In this document: piece by piece, positions 53,137 through 64,000 of the stretch
Layout: every line of letters begins with the position of its first letter
Numbering within the stretch: position 1 is the stretch's first letter
DNA from: Acanthosepion lycidas
Taxonomy: Eukaryota; Mollusca; Cephalopoda; Sepiida; Sepiidae
Direction of reading: 5' to 3'
DNA length: 64,000 nucleotides
Assembly (NCBI GenBank): GCA_963932145.1
Contig: OZ010580.1
Span: forward strand, 32,459,613 to 32,523,612
The notes under the pieces: model-generated
Database searches by the model: none
The model's input: only the letters and a program-made list of their open reading frames with translations
Told to the model about the DNA's origin: nothing
Position numbers and translations under genes: made by a program

Positions 53137-53320
53137 TGTTCTGGAGTAAATAGTGCACCCCCCAGTGACTATATGAACTAATCCATAACTATAAAAGTTC
53201 CAGGTCAGTGTTAAGAGAAGAAGCTGTTTGGAGTCAGTCATCAGACTAATTAATACAAACATCATGGTAAGTAGCTCAAAAATAACTTGTATCATAACTG
53301 CTACAAAACATGTTATAACA
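53137..53320 (+). mobile_element. 3' LTR of G1 copy 3
   Basis: TGTTCTGGAGTAAATAGTGC to ATGTTATAACA. It follows ATCTCAAAAATGGGAA, matching the sequence just before the 3' LTR of copy 1. Confidence 0.75.
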
Positions 53321-54371
53321 AATACAAAATGCAATAAAACTAAGACATTAATTAGAAAAACTTTTAATTGCTCTTATGTATAAAATATATTATGGACACT
53401 ATTTTCTTAAGAAAAAGAATTTTGATGACTGATGAATTGTTTTCATGAGAATTGTTTTCAACTTTTAAAAAATTTTAATTAGAATAATTTATAAACTTTT
53501 TAATCTTTTAAAATTCTATATTAATTTGCAGCAATCAATTCATATTGTTATTAAATTAAGACTATTTACTGAGCATAAATATAAAAGCTTACAATTCAAT
53601 GACCCCAATATTTTAAAAAGAATTTTGAATTAATTTTATGTGTATAAATGTGTTGGTTTTTGTAAATATGGTTGTCCAAATGCAACATTCTCAGAAAATA
53701 AGAGTGGTAACTAATAAAGTTAAAATTTATTGGTAATTTCTTCATCAAGTGTCTTCATAAGTTAGACTATAAAGCCAAAATACCTAAAATTCAATAAAAT
53801 ATTAGATTACTTAGAAAATTTTTCTAAATTTTCAAGTATTACTGGGCAGTTAAAAAAATAAATATAAAAAAGGTGCTCATGTTATATTCATCAAAGAATT
53901 GTTACAGTTATATCCACTTTAGAAAAAAAATTACAAATCTAAGTCTATCAAGAAATTTGTCAACACCTCATAAAATTACCCACCTCCATGTTAAAAAAAC
54001 GCTTTTCTGTGATATTTGAAACCAAATGGGAGTAATATTTGTTTCAAATCTGATTAATTAAACTTTAAATCAGCTAATCTTCCTGAAAAAAATTTCAGAA
54101 AAATATTTATTTTTTACAGATTTTTAATGTAGAGAATTATGTTGTGTTGTCAGCTTTGTCAATATGGACAATTTTAGCATTTTTACTGATAACAAAAGAA
54201 AAAAAAATCACTCCAATCAACTTAAATTCATTTTGAAATACAGCAAAGTATTTTGCTTTTTCAAAATATTAAATTTATCAATTTGAAATTGAAACTAAAA
54301 TAAAGGCTTTAAGAAAGATTTTTCATTTTAAAAAATGAATTTTAAACTTTAGGTATCGCTTTTTTTGTGTG

Positions 54372-54375
<4 letters not shown>
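53321..54375. other. AT-rich stretch, no gene seen
   Basis: Nothing recognised. Confidence 0.45.

Positions 54376-54422
<47 letters not shown>
54376..54422. repeat. (TA)n microsatellite
   Basis: Uninterrupted TA units. Confidence 0.95.
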
Positions 54423-54426
<4 letters not shown>

Positions 54427-54439
54427 TGTATAAAACTTT

Positions 54440-54710
54440 TCAGATTGCACAGCTACTACAATCTGCAATCTGATCCTTAGCAGGGGCTTAGAGAGTGATA
54501 CTTTATTCAGTGACAGAAATGACAATCCACACATAACTAATCCTAATATTTTTATGAGTATTCTGCTTGTTCCCATGCACAGAACACAATATGGACACAC
54601 ACACACATATTTATATTTGTTGCACTTTTTTATTGTGCACAGATACTACACTCTGATCCTAGATGAAGAGCAACATTTTGATACAAGACAGAGGGAACAA
54701 ACATTCTGAT
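54440..54710. repeat. Diverged direct repeat pair
   Basis: GATTGCACAGCTACTACAAT, CTGATCCTTAGCAGGGG and GATACTTTATTCAGTGACAG (54447-54515) parallel ATTGTGCACAGATACTACAC, TCTGATCCTAGATGAAGAG and TTTGATACAAGACAGAGG (54632-54693). Confidence 0.55.
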
Positions 54711-55374
54711 CATAAGCAGAAATGCTGATTCATATATAAATTGATCATTTTTTGATGGGTAATATGCTAGTAAACATATAAAATGCATGATTTAAAGAAA
54801 AAAAATTGTCCAACAGGTAAATCTACAAATAAAAAAAGTATTTATAGTGGCTACAAAAATCATCAAATTGTATTCAGATGTTTTGAGAAAAAAACTAGTG
54901 AAAAAAAAATCAAAAAATATTAACAAAAGTGTTTTGTTTACCATTCAAATACTGATTATCTACAAATGTTTCTTTTCATAATTTTTTTGTTTTTGCTATA
55001 TTTTGTTTTTCAGATTACTTTTTTTTTCTTTGACCAACATAATGTTGGTGTATTCCAGTGTACTATCAACATAGTAGAAAGGTAAAGTATTCATGCAATA
55101 TGCTTTGCAGTCAAGGGCTTTAAATCCCACTCTTAATCACAATTGCAGTCAGATTCATTTCCCCATTATGAATGGATGAATTGAAACAGTCAACACTACA
55201 AAAACATTGTCCTTCAAACAACTTTTCAACATACAGGAATAAACTGTTAAAAAGCATCCAGTTGGTTAATGTTTGGTTAATAAACATGGTTGATGCTGTT
55301 AACAATAATAATAATAATAATAATAATGATAATAATAATAATGATGATGATGGCGGTGGCTGGTTAATCATTTT
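54711..55374. other. AT-rich stretch with (AAT)n microsatellite
   Basis: An AAT/GAT trinucleotide tract lies at 55300-55352. No gene. Confidence 0.6.
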
Positions 55375-55800
55375 TCCAAGAACACCTGTTTGCTAGGGTG
55401 GTAAGTTAGTCCCTGTTGCAGATACATGCTCTGGCACATATGTGTTTCTTGAATACCCACAGAACCAACCTGTGGTTTATACTGCAACTATGCTGAGCAA
55501 ACTTTAGTCACAATTCCTGGAAGAGAGCATAAGATCTGGCATGTTGAAAACAAGGCCAGTGTACTCAAGTCATGATGACTTGTGATTTTATGCTAACACC
55601 ACCATCAATGGCTTCCAAACAGTTTCAATCACAAGATTTGGATTTATTCAGGGTATGGTTTTCAGATACTTTTCAATTGTGCCACATGCTGAGACCATCT
55701 CCCCAGATGGATAAACATCAAGAAGTTAACTTCCAAATAAATCAAGCTTGGTGAGATTCACACACTGATCTCAGAGTCAGAAAATGAACATTCTATTTAG
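55375..55800 (-). repeat. tRNA-derived SINE S2, copy 2
   Basis: Matches 21748-22140 in reverse: CCTGTGGTTTATACTGCAAC, AGTCACAATTCCTGGAAGAG, TATGGTTTTCAGATACTTTT and TTGGTGAGATTCACACACTG (B-box region at the head end). Confidence 0.75.
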
Positions 55801-55885
55801 TAATGAATGCATCCATATGATTCTGTTCATAGTGTGATATTTATTGACGTTTAAATGGATATCAAATAGTAACTATCTACAAGTA
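55801..55885. other. Spacer between SINE and mariner
   Basis: No recognised feature. Confidence 0.4.
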
Positions 55886-56640
55886 CAGGGTGCGATGGAT
55901 AAATAGTCGTCTAAAAAACACAAAAAATAAAACTGACAACTCCTTTTTAACTGATATATCTACCAAAATTACACAAAAATATCTTGAAATACTAAAGAGT
56001 AAATTTATTCAATATAATCACCACTGGCTTCAAACAACTTCAGAATCTCCTGCAACTCTTCTGGACCATCCCCTTGTTTAAGTTGGTGAATACTGCCATA
56101 ATTCTTGCCTTCAGTTTATCTTTGAGGTGACAAGGAGTTTTGTTGGTTTCTTGTTCATCTACACCTCACACATAATAATCTAGGGGATTGCAGTCTGGGG
56201 AGTTAGGTGTTCAGATGTAAGGGGTGATGTGGTTGCAGAAATTGTCTGACAGCCATAATTATATTCTCTTGCTTCTGTGGCATGATGCAGTGTCATGTTG
56301 AGTCTAAGGCCCTGTGGAAGGATAAATAGAAGCATAACTGCAAACTCCTTCGTAATCACCATTAGACTCATCCAACTCTTTCCAAATCCTCTGCGCTGTC
56401 CTTAGATTGACAGGCAAACACTCTGAACTGCTCGTATTGGAGCTTCCAGCATGAATGCCAAGCAGTACAGCATGCCGTTTCTAAATTTCTGGTGGAGTGA
56501 ATTGTATCATGGTGATCTTTTTCTCACTGATGGTGCCTAACTGACTTTACTATACTGTGTAGCTGACAAAATCATAGACAAACAATGCGTATGTGCAAAA
56601 TTAAAAATATAAAATGGCACAATTTACCCATTACACCTTG
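55886..56640 (-). mobile_element. mariner deletion derivative with both inverted ends
   Basis: Ends CAGGGTGCGATGGATAAATA (55886) and, inverted, CAAGGTGTAATGGGTAAATT (56640) form imperfect inverted repeats. Both ends are flanked by TA (55884-55885 and 56641-56642), as mariner requires. Minus-strand coding remnants: N-terminal RHAVLLGIHAGSSNTSSSEC, then QRIWKELDESNGDYEG. A jump leads to VMLLFILPQGLRLN, then ISENFCDHITP-like text, and finally NTKDELKARI and LQEILKLFEASGDY near the 3' end. The stretch with the first catalytic Asp is deleted. Non-autonomous. Confidence 0.85.
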
Positions 56641-56642
56641 TA

Positions 56643-57086
56643 TGTCTTTCAGAGTTAATTTAATTCTGTATGCTTTAAAATAATTCATATTTCATTACTT
56701 AAAAATAGCAATTCCAGAGGAGTTGCAAAAAGTAAGTTTTTACTTTATGGATGTTGAGCTACTAACCTACATGTCAAATGTTGATGATCTGAGACCTTTC
56801 TAACAACATCATTATGAAAAAAAGGAAAAAGTACAAATTCAACCAGTTCATTTCAACCTCATCATACAAATATCACACACTGAGTCTATTTTCATGAATC
56901 TATTTGTGATAAGAGCCATTGGCAGATATTTTTTTTAAATTGTCGCACTGTAAAAATATACTTTCATTTTGTATTTCTTGAAAAAATTTATTACCTTATT
57001 TTGTTTCAATGTTAACTTTTTAATCCTTGATGAAAATTATTTAGACATTTTTGTCACTTTTCTTCACTCAACACTTTTTAATGAGT

Positions 57087-57089
<3 letters not shown>
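56643..57089. other. AT-rich stretch, no gene seen
   Basis: Nothing recognised. Confidence 0.45.
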
Positions 57090-57143
<54 letters not shown>

Positions 57144-57159
57144 GCACACACACACACAA
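57090..57159. repeat. (TA)n-(CA)n microsatellite
   Basis: TA units to 57140, then CA units. Confidence 0.95.
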
Positions 57160-57414
57160 GGAGAGAGATTTTAATGAATAACTAACTTGTATAAATACAA
57201 ACATTGCTGCTCAAATACACCCAATTCAAATATGTGTCTGCGTGTTGCTCATTAAAATCACTTGCAAAATATATGAGTATATGTACAGAGTGTGCCTTTA
57301 TATTTAAAATGAGTGTGATACTCACTGGGCATATCATATCTGTGATTTTGTGCTAAAAGACATATTTAGTGAAGATAGATAGATAGATATATATACACAC
57401 AAGTGTGTAAATGG
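57160..57414. other. AT-rich spacer
   Basis: No feature recognised. Confidence 0.4.
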
Positions 57415-57630
57415 CCACAAGATGATATGTAGTTGGACACAAGATTAGGTCAGTGTTGGTTCTGAGGGTGCAGGACTTGAAGACATGGACATGGGAGGTG
57501 AGAGTCTTGCTGAGAGGCCATGTCTTAGCATCATATGGTAGCACAGAGAGGACAGTGGTGTTGTAGACTTGTTGTATAGCATCCTGATTTATTCAATTGC
57601 ATCATTGACCATCTTATGGATACAGTGGGT
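57415..57630 (-). pseudogene. LINE fragment between RT and C-terminus, family C
   Basis: Minus strand: VYNTTVLSVLPYDAKTWPLS, then KTLTSHVHVFKSCTLRTNTD. Relatives have VYxAxVLSVLLYGAETWxLTKxLxxRLDxFDxRxLRxI, a segment just after RT in the group whose C-terminal zinc finger is seen at 21341-21694. Confidence 0.65.
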
Positions 57631-57980
57631 AACCATTTCCCTGATATTTCAGATTGGTGAAGTTATTTATGTATAAAAACTTATTTTCCTTTTTTTTCTT
57701 CTTAGAAAGAAAATTATTTTTATGACATAAGTTTTTTTAAATAATTCTACAAATTATATAAGATTAAATTGTAAGAATAAATTTTGAAATTGTTCAGTTA
57801 TACATAATTCATGTATAATACAGAGGTTACATATTAATAGAATAATGATTTTTCTTTTTAAGTCTTGGTATTTTTATTAAATTTTAATATTAACATTGAT
57901 TTATACACAGAGTTAATTTATTAAGAGGTTTCCAATTATTTATAACTTAAGCATTTTATAATGGCCGGCTACTCTCTTTT
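57631..57980. other. AT-rich stretch, no gene seen
   Basis: Nothing recognised. Confidence 0.45.
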
Positions 57981-58395
57981 AATGAGCATACTTATCTGCT
58001 AGAGAGGCTAGCATATCCCTGTTGCAGACACCTGCACAGGTACATTTATTTTTGTTAAACCCCCACATAACCCACCTGTGGTTTATACTCCAACTATGCT
58101 GAGCAGATCTTAGTTACAGTTTCTGGGAGAGAGTGCATAATCTGGCATGATCAACAGTTTGAACAATATCAGCATACTCAAACCCTCAGTCACAATGACT
58201 TATGACTTTAGGCTAACAAAACCATCTGAATAGTTCCATCTATCCAATTTCACTCACAAAGCTTGGGTCAACCTATTGTGCGATTTTTCAAGCACTTTCC
58301 AAAGGTGCTGCATGCAAAGATTGCCTCCCCAGACCAATAACATCAAGACCTTCATGACAAATCAACATGGTGAAATTCAAACATGAAATTCAATA
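57981..58395 (-). repeat. tRNA-derived SINE S2, copy 3
   Basis: Reverse match to 21748-22140: CCTGTGGTTTATACTCCAAC, GGGTCAACCTATTGTGCGAT, CAAGCACTTTCCAAAGGTGC and ACATGGTGAAATTCAAACAT. The head beyond the B box is missing. Confidence 0.75.
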
Positions 58396-58439
58396 TACAT
58401 GTGATAAAAAATAAAATAAAAATAACATGCAGAGCTTTT

Positions 58440-58670
58440 TAACTTAAAAAATTAGGAGATCAGCTGAATCCACTATCTTAGTTTCAAACTTACAGTATCC
58501 TCAAATGATTTTTATTAAGTGACCTCCCAACACTTTCTTTTTAAAAAAACAAACAATTATGAATGCTATGTTTTAAGCATTGGGATGTCAATTGATAAAA
58601 ATTGCTTGAGGATACCATAAGGTTAAAATTGAGGTAGCAGATTCAACTGACCTCCTAATTTTTAAAGGTT
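58440..58670. repeat. Inverted repeat with about 75 bp arms
   Basis: Left arm (58440-58515): AAAATTAGGAGATCAGCTGA, ATCCACTATCTTAGTTTC and ACAGTATCCTCAAATGATTT. Right arm (58597-58670) in reverse complement: AAAATTAGGAGGTCAGTTGA, ATCTGCTACCTCAATTTTAA and GGTATCCTCAAGCAATTTTT. Spacer about 80 bp. No coding. A MITE or fold-back element is likely. Confidence 0.8.
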
Positions 58671-58727
58671 TATATATATATATAACAAATATTATATATA
58701 TAACAAATATTATATATATATATAACA

Positions 58728-58765
<38 letters not shown>

Positions 58766-58995
58766 CAAATATTATATATATATATATATATATAAATAAC
58801 AAATATTATATATATAAATTACAAATATTATATATATATAAATAACAAATATATATATATATAACAGATATATATATATATATATATATATAACAAATAT
58901 TATATATATATATATAACAAATATTATATATATATATATATATATAACAAATATTATATATATAACAAATATTATATATATATATATATATAACA

Positions 58996-59040
<45 letters not shown>
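58668..59040. repeat. TATATATAACAAATAT-type minisatellite array
   Basis: About a dozen units of AACAAATATTA joined by variable (TA)n lengths. Reading frames encode only Tyr/Ile/Cys repeats. It starts at the outer edge of the inverted repeat. Confidence 0.92.
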
Positions 59041-59043
<3 letters not shown>

Positions 59044-61281
59044 TCTAATGGGTACATATATGTGTGTATTTATATATACTGTAATAGATATTAGTATACC
59101 TTTGCATTGAGAGTTGAGAGATTATACTACCAAATCCTTTCTCTGACCTAAATTACTTATTACTGTCATTATGTCCTTGTAACTGACTGACATCTTACAT
59201 TATAATAACCACTCATTAGCCATAATAAATTCAAAATTTACTTAAAGCAATGATTTAATTATTATTAATTAATTTTATTAATAGCAGTTGGAGAATGAGA
59301 TAGCACGTACTTTTATTTTCAATATTCCCACTAAAATGAAAAAATTGTCTTTGTAAATTTTCTTCCCTTTTGATGTGAAACAGAAAAAAAAATGTTTTTT
59401 TTTTAGTATTTTAAAATGTGTAGTCTTTAGTATTTTATGTTAACTTATATTAAATTTTAATTTTTTTTTTTTTTTGTTCATTTCTTCATAAAGGAAGTAT
59501 TGCAAGGAGAATTTTAGATAATAATGTTTTTAGAAAACTGATAAATTCATGAAAAACCCACCATATACAAATCATATTTTCATATAAATTATTTCTGGTT
59601 TACCTCATAGCGCTAGTATTAGAAATGAACGCTTGTTATCTCCCTTGTTTTCTCATGCTATTTATAATTTCATATGAAAATTTGCCAAATTTTAAGCCAA
59701 CGTTTACAAAAATTTCTAATACATCTAAAAATAAATGTTATCTCAACATTTTTCTGCCTTAAAAAATAAAGTTGTTTACATATGGACTTAGTTGTAAGTA
59801 ATAATTTTTTTGGAAACTGTTAATTTTCCTTTTATAAAATTCACTTGTTTAAAACAAATGAGAAAATCACAGACATTTTTCAGAATAAGAAGATTGCAGA
59901 TGTGACTTAGAATTTTCATTAATCTCCATTCATTTTATAGTATACATAAAGCCATTTTTTGAAGCAAGGGTAAAATTTGCCTATACAAATCTATGACTAA
60001 CAAGAATATTTCAGTAAACCATTGATCTTCAATTCCGTTTTATCCTGAGAAGAGTCAATGTTTCATGTACCCGATTTCTTTAGTATTTGCTAAAGTAAAC
60101 TTTGTGTAACAGAATCATTCTTAATTTGATTCTTATCAGAACAAGTGAGTACTATATATGATAATATTTTAAACCATTTTTTTTTTTTTTTATTAGTTAA
60201 ATCCAAAATAAATGCCAGTATTTTAAATAATGATCTTCAAAGTAGGCAGGTAGGCCATCTCTATTTGGAAGACTGATGCAATATCATTTTATTTGCCCCA
60301 ACTTAGCTAGCCCTGCTCTGCCTTTCACTATGATTAGTTAGTCTCTGAAAATGTAGATTTTGTTATCAGACTGGTTTTCTCAATTTAGAAGTATGGCACA
60401 GCACAAAATTTGGTACTTATTATCGAAGATGCTGCTGAGACTCTCATGGAATTTAAACATATTGATAAAATTGTTCATCTATCAAGTCACCCAATTTTGT
60501 ACACCTCTTGAAATCACTTCACATTTTTTTTAATTATATTTTAAGCAAAAAGTAACTAATTTTCCCCCCAAATCCAGTAAATCATTAAATTGACTATATT
60601 TCATTGAATCATATTTTGCTATGATGAAAAATTTTTAATATAACAGTTTAATTTTTTTCAGCCAGCAGATATCTATCATAGCATTATTGAAGTTAAATTT
60701 AGGTAAAAAGATTTGACATTAAAACAGAGCCAAATGAGCTTTGAGTATGAAAAAGTAATTTTTTATTATTAGATTTATTCTAGGTTCATGCAATTAAAAA
60801 AAATAAAAACTTCAAAGAAGATATTTAATTTCTTGTAATAAATTAAAAAATATTTATAAAACTAATCATTTTTAGAAGTTGTAATGTTCTTGGTACCTAC
60901 ATAGTTAAGACTAACAACATATAAAACATATTTTATGTGGATTAATTTATATGAACTTAGAAAATATTGAACATTTTGGAGGTGTTTTAAAAAAATGTCA
61001 TTTTTTTCTTCTTTTTTTTTTTCTTTTTCTTTTTTTGAAAACTATGCAATATTTATTGAAACAAAGCAAGTTCAGTTGACCATTGATGACAATTCCAGAA
61101 ACTATAAACAATTTTTTTTTTCTGTGGGATGGTTATGTTTGCAAAATATGAAAGGTGTATCTGTCTGATCAATAATTTTAGTGTGAATAAAACAGTGTAT
61201 GGTATGTTTTCCGGATTAAAAGCAATGAACAGTGGGTTATATATTACCATTTCTTAACCAATTTTTAATCAAGTTTCTATC
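59041..61281. other. AT-rich stretch, no gene seen
   Basis: T-runs at 59460-59475, 60177-60191 and 61003-61036. A short minus-strand frame at 61250-61053 has no motif. Confidence 0.5.
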
Positions 61282-61379
61282 TTCTGCATGATTGGTTCTT
61301 GTGTCATTCTGACACAAATAAACCAGGACTAGAAATATCCAATCAAAAAATTTGTTGGTAATATAATCTGGTAGGTCAA
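61282..61379. repeat. 98 bp direct repeat, copy 1
   Basis: TTCTGCATGATTGGTTCTTG to ATCTGGTAGGTCAA. It differs from copy 2 at two positions, with no gap. It contains the palindrome TTGTGTCATTCTGACACAA. Confidence 0.95.
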
Positions 61380-61767
61380 ATCTTCCTTTATCTATCCTTG
61401 TTCAAGTCTTTCTCAAAGAAAGTCTTTTCTAGAAAGTTGGAAGTATCAAATTAAAAAAGAATTAAAGTGTATATTTTAAAAATAATTTATCCATTTCACT
61501 TTTAATGGCTGGCATTTTAAATATTTATCAGTTTCACAATGTACATATATATATGCGGGAAAAGATATGAAAATGACAGAAAATTAACTACTAATTTTAC
61601 ACCATTTTACCTTTTATAGTGACAGTAATTAATAGTAGTTTCATTATAGGATGAGGAACTTCAATCATGATAACTTTATGAAATAAATTAAACTTGGAGA
61701 ATTTTCTTTATCAGGCTATTTGTGTCACAATAATTTTATATATATGCCACTAGGTCAAGATGACACA
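61380..61767. other. AT-rich spacer between direct repeats
   Basis: No recognised feature. A GTCACAATAATTT word and GGTCAAGATGACACA precede copy 2. Confidence 0.5.
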
Positions 61768-61865
61768 TTCTGCATGACTGGTTCTTGTGTCATTCTGACA
61801 CAAATAAACCAGGACTAGAAATATCCAATCAAAACATTTGTTGGTAATATAATCTGGTAGGTCAA
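61768..61865. repeat. 98 bp direct repeat, copy 2
   Basis: Same 98 bp as 61282-61379 with two substitutions. Copy-to-copy spacing is 486 bp. Confidence 0.95.
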
Positions 61866-62639
61866 GTTCATATCTTAGGAATAAGATATAATCCCAGGCC
61901 AATACTTGGGTCTGTGGTATGTATTTCTTTGCAAGTTTACAATCTATATTTCAAGTTTTTTTTGTTTTTGTTTTTGTTTTCTGCTTTTGCTTGTTTTGTT
62001 TTTTATTGTTGTTTTTATATTTATTTCACAAATAAGAACACAAAATACTTACTGAAGCTTTTGACCAAAAGAACTGGAAAATATATAAATATTTTTGGGT
62101 TTCTTTTATATTTATAAAAACACATTTTTAACAATTTTGAAAGAAATGACATCCTTTAAACCAACACAAATAAATGTAAAAAATATATCATTTTGCAAGC
62201 AGAAAACAACATTTAAATATTTTTCATCTTTTTTTCTTTACATATTTTTGTTTCATTATCTTTTGAAAATATTTATTTAGAAACTTAAAATATTGTCAGA
62301 TGAATAATTATCAAAATCTATTTTTAAAAACTGAAATATATTGGATTATTATTTTAGGAATTTTTTTAAGCCAATTTTAAGACAACTGCTAAAGTAAAAG
62401 TGTTGATTGAGAACTAAGGTCTCCAATCCAATAAAAACAAGTCCTAGATGAGATAGATTATTGAAACTGGTGTTGAAATGAAGTAAATTTATTTCTCTTA
62501 AAACTTACTAAGGGGGATTTCTAATTAAGGTCTCCAATAAAGTTTTAGACCAGAGGACTTTAGCAGATCAATTTTAGCTAAAGAAACCAGGTGCAAATAA
62601 ATGTGAACCCTATCAAACAATCAGCACCAGCTATAGAAG
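61866..62639. other. AT-rich stretch, no gene seen
   Basis: AAGGTCTCCAATCCAATAAA (62418) and AAGGTCTCCAATAAAGTTTT (62527) form a short direct repeat. No coding signal. Confidence 0.45.
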
Positions 62640-63610
62640 TAAACTAGTAACTAAGATTCTAATGAACAGAACTCATAGCAGAATCAAAGGCAAAAATAAC
62701 AGCTTTCTTCAAAACACTTGAACAAGAAATACAATTTTTATTATTAGAATGCTATCAGAGTAATTAATATAAAATCAGGAAGATCTATACATACAGTTCA
62801 TAGATTACAGAAAGGCATACAATAAAGTAGAACACAAATAACTTCTTTAAATTTAGGAAAACTTGATCTACATAAAAAAGTATGCAAATAATAGATAACC
62901 TGTATTAAGAACAAACAGCTCACATGTGGATAGAGAATGAATTAAGCAAATGTACAAAAATTGAAAGAGGTATATAAGGATATATTTCTCACTGAATTTA
63001 TTTAATTTGTCAAGCAAAATGATATTAAGAGGACTACAAAACCTATCAGGATTTATTATTTGTGGGTGTAACCTTAACAATATTTGCTGTTTTGTTAATA
63101 GATTCAGAGTGAAAAGTCAAAGAACTATTAAACAAGGTAATTATTGAAAGAAAGAACTGATGATTAAGCTAAGGAACATAGATTGCATAACTGTCAGTAG
63201 AAATACAATCCAAGGTATGAATTATATATCAGGAATTTAAAAAAACAATTGAGCACCTAAATTTGAATAAATGGGTTGTAAAATAACAAACAAGTGTAAC
63301 ACAGAAATATAAAAGCATATAGGAACAGCAAAAGATACCTTTCAGAAACTAAGTAAAGTACAAAGGACTCTGAAAATGTCCTTAGTAATAATTGCTACAT
63401 AAGGTCTAATCTTCTATATCACATAAATATTGGACACTTCCTTCAGAGATGAAGACTCTTGAGGTAACAGAGATGCTGTTCTGTCATCAAATGTTGAGAA
63501 TACCATGGACAAAATATGTGAGATTTGAAAAAATTTTAAGGAGAACATAATGAGGAAAGAGAGTCCAGAGAATTTAACACTAACAGAGCATATGGCCTAA
63601 ATGGGTTACA
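62640..63610 (+). pseudogene. LINE RT to C-terminus, family A (longest copy)
   Basis: Frame-broken but co-linear over about 970 bp. ILMNRTHSRIKGK opens, then an IIRMLSE equivalent. The VHRLQKAYNK-type box stands for FIDYTKAFDKV, followed by LGKLDLHKK (compare KLDLHGKD at 37985-38250) and KCTKIERGI. SNLSSKMILRGLQNLSGFII follows, then NNI-CCFVNRF where YADD should be, and KVKELLNKVIIE. The tail reads GTAKDTFQKLSKVQRTLKMS, RDEDS-EVTEMLF and ENTMDKICE. The end at about 63605 reads MRKESPENLTLTEHM. It supplies the missing link between RT and the tails at 430-1305. No 3' tail found. Confidence 0.78.
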
Positions 63611-63689
63611 AATATTGAATTAGTCTACACTGAAAATTCCATATTACCAAACTTTGAATTGATTTTCTTCTCATCAGTAGGTCAAGTTA
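63611..63689. other. Short spacer
   Basis: No feature recognised. Confidence 0.4.
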
Positions 63690-63947
63690 GTGCAGCGTAT
63701 TTTCAAAGTAGTCTTTGCAAGTAATGAAATTCAAAATTTAGTAATCCTATTCTTTGAAAACTATCCCAATCTCACAACCCTGTGTATAAATACGTTTTCT
63801 CAAGTACTGAAATTTAAAGAATCTATTATGGCAAAAATTGAAGGATGTGTTTATGATTTGGCTGGAAAACAAAACAGATTCCCCAATGAATATTCACTTG
63901 TTTGTATATCAAATATTGCTGACCTACAAGCAAGGAAGCGAGATTAG
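63690..63947 (+). CDS. Unrecognised 85-codon open frame
   Basis: A clean frame starts MQRIFKVVFASNEIQNLVIL and includes NYPNLTTLCINTFSQVLKFK, KIEGCVYDLAGKQNRFPNEY and SNIADLQARKRD. Composition is normal for a protein rather than simple repeat, with mixed charged and hydrophobic residues. It has no splice or promoter signal I can point to and no domain I recognise. It lies 80 bp after the LINE relic, so it may be a piece of another transposon. It could also be an exon end or chance. Confidence 0.25.
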   Translation: MQRIFKVVFASNEIQNLVILFFENYPNLTTLCINTFSQVLKFKESIMAKIEGCVYDLAGKQNRFPNEYSLVCISNIADLQARKRD

Positions 63948-64000
63948 GCTAAAAGTAATGAATTTACATTTGAAAGACTAATGTTACTAACCATTTGAAT

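Noticed and set aside
58668..59040. CRISPR-like or centromeric array
   Set aside because: Units are short, spacing varies only by TA count, and there are no unique spacers.

Overview
This 64 kb window is animal nuclear DNA, very AT-rich, and I see no convincing host protein-coding gene, rRNA operon, functional tRNA or CRISPR array in it. The mixture of repeats points to a mollusc, most likely a cephalopod such as an octopus. It has Penelope-like elements with GIY-YIG endonucleases, octopus-style mariner and Tc1 relics, tRNA-derived SINEs, Ty3/gypsy elements, and long (TA)n, (CA)n and (GATA)n tracts. That assignment is inference from recalled families; no search was run. The window reads as a large intergenic or intronic transposon graveyard.

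Layout. 0-9 kb: 3' tails of two LINE families, a Penelope-like (PLE) endonuclease on the minus strand, Tc1 relics, a solo LTR at 6144-6427, and a LINE reverse transcriptase (RT) at 7.8-8.6 kb split by a second solo LTR of the same family. 9-23 kb: (TA)n tracts, an IS630/Tc1-type transposase, two mariner relics, a PLE RT, the C-terminal zinc finger of a LINE, several SINEs, and a decayed 5S rRNA copy fused to a tRNA-like SINE head. 23-35 kb: a decayed Ty3/gypsy element with both LTRs (23051-26537), a PLE-type palindrome, LINE fragments, and a second gypsy copy of the same family on the minus strand (about 29.05-34.4 kb). That second copy carries a mariner MITE, a PLE palindrome and an unclassified 2.1 kb insertion, which itself holds another repeat.

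35-46 kb: low-complexity tracts, a tRNA-like cloverleaf, LINE, PLE and SINE pieces, and a third solo LTR (42255-42768) with an extra block containing two tetraloop hairpins. 46.3-49.9 kb: a clearly more GC-rich Ty3/gypsy element on the minus strand with paired 253 bp LTRs and gag, protease, RT, RNase H and integrase remnants in canonical order. 50-64 kb: an internally deleted gypsy copy, a mariner deletion derivative with inverted ends, SINEs, a hairpin repeat next to a TATATAACAAATAT-type array, a 98 bp near-identical direct repeat, and a decayed LINE RT.

The coding remnants do not work together as a system. Every coding unit I could recognise is broken or partial, and the interest lies in insertion order, chimeric SINE structure and fold-back DNA. 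I did not find a credible new multi-gene system. The best candidates for something undescribed are the 5S-tRNA composite SINE, the hairpin-bearing block in one LTR, and the unclassified 2.1 kb insertion.
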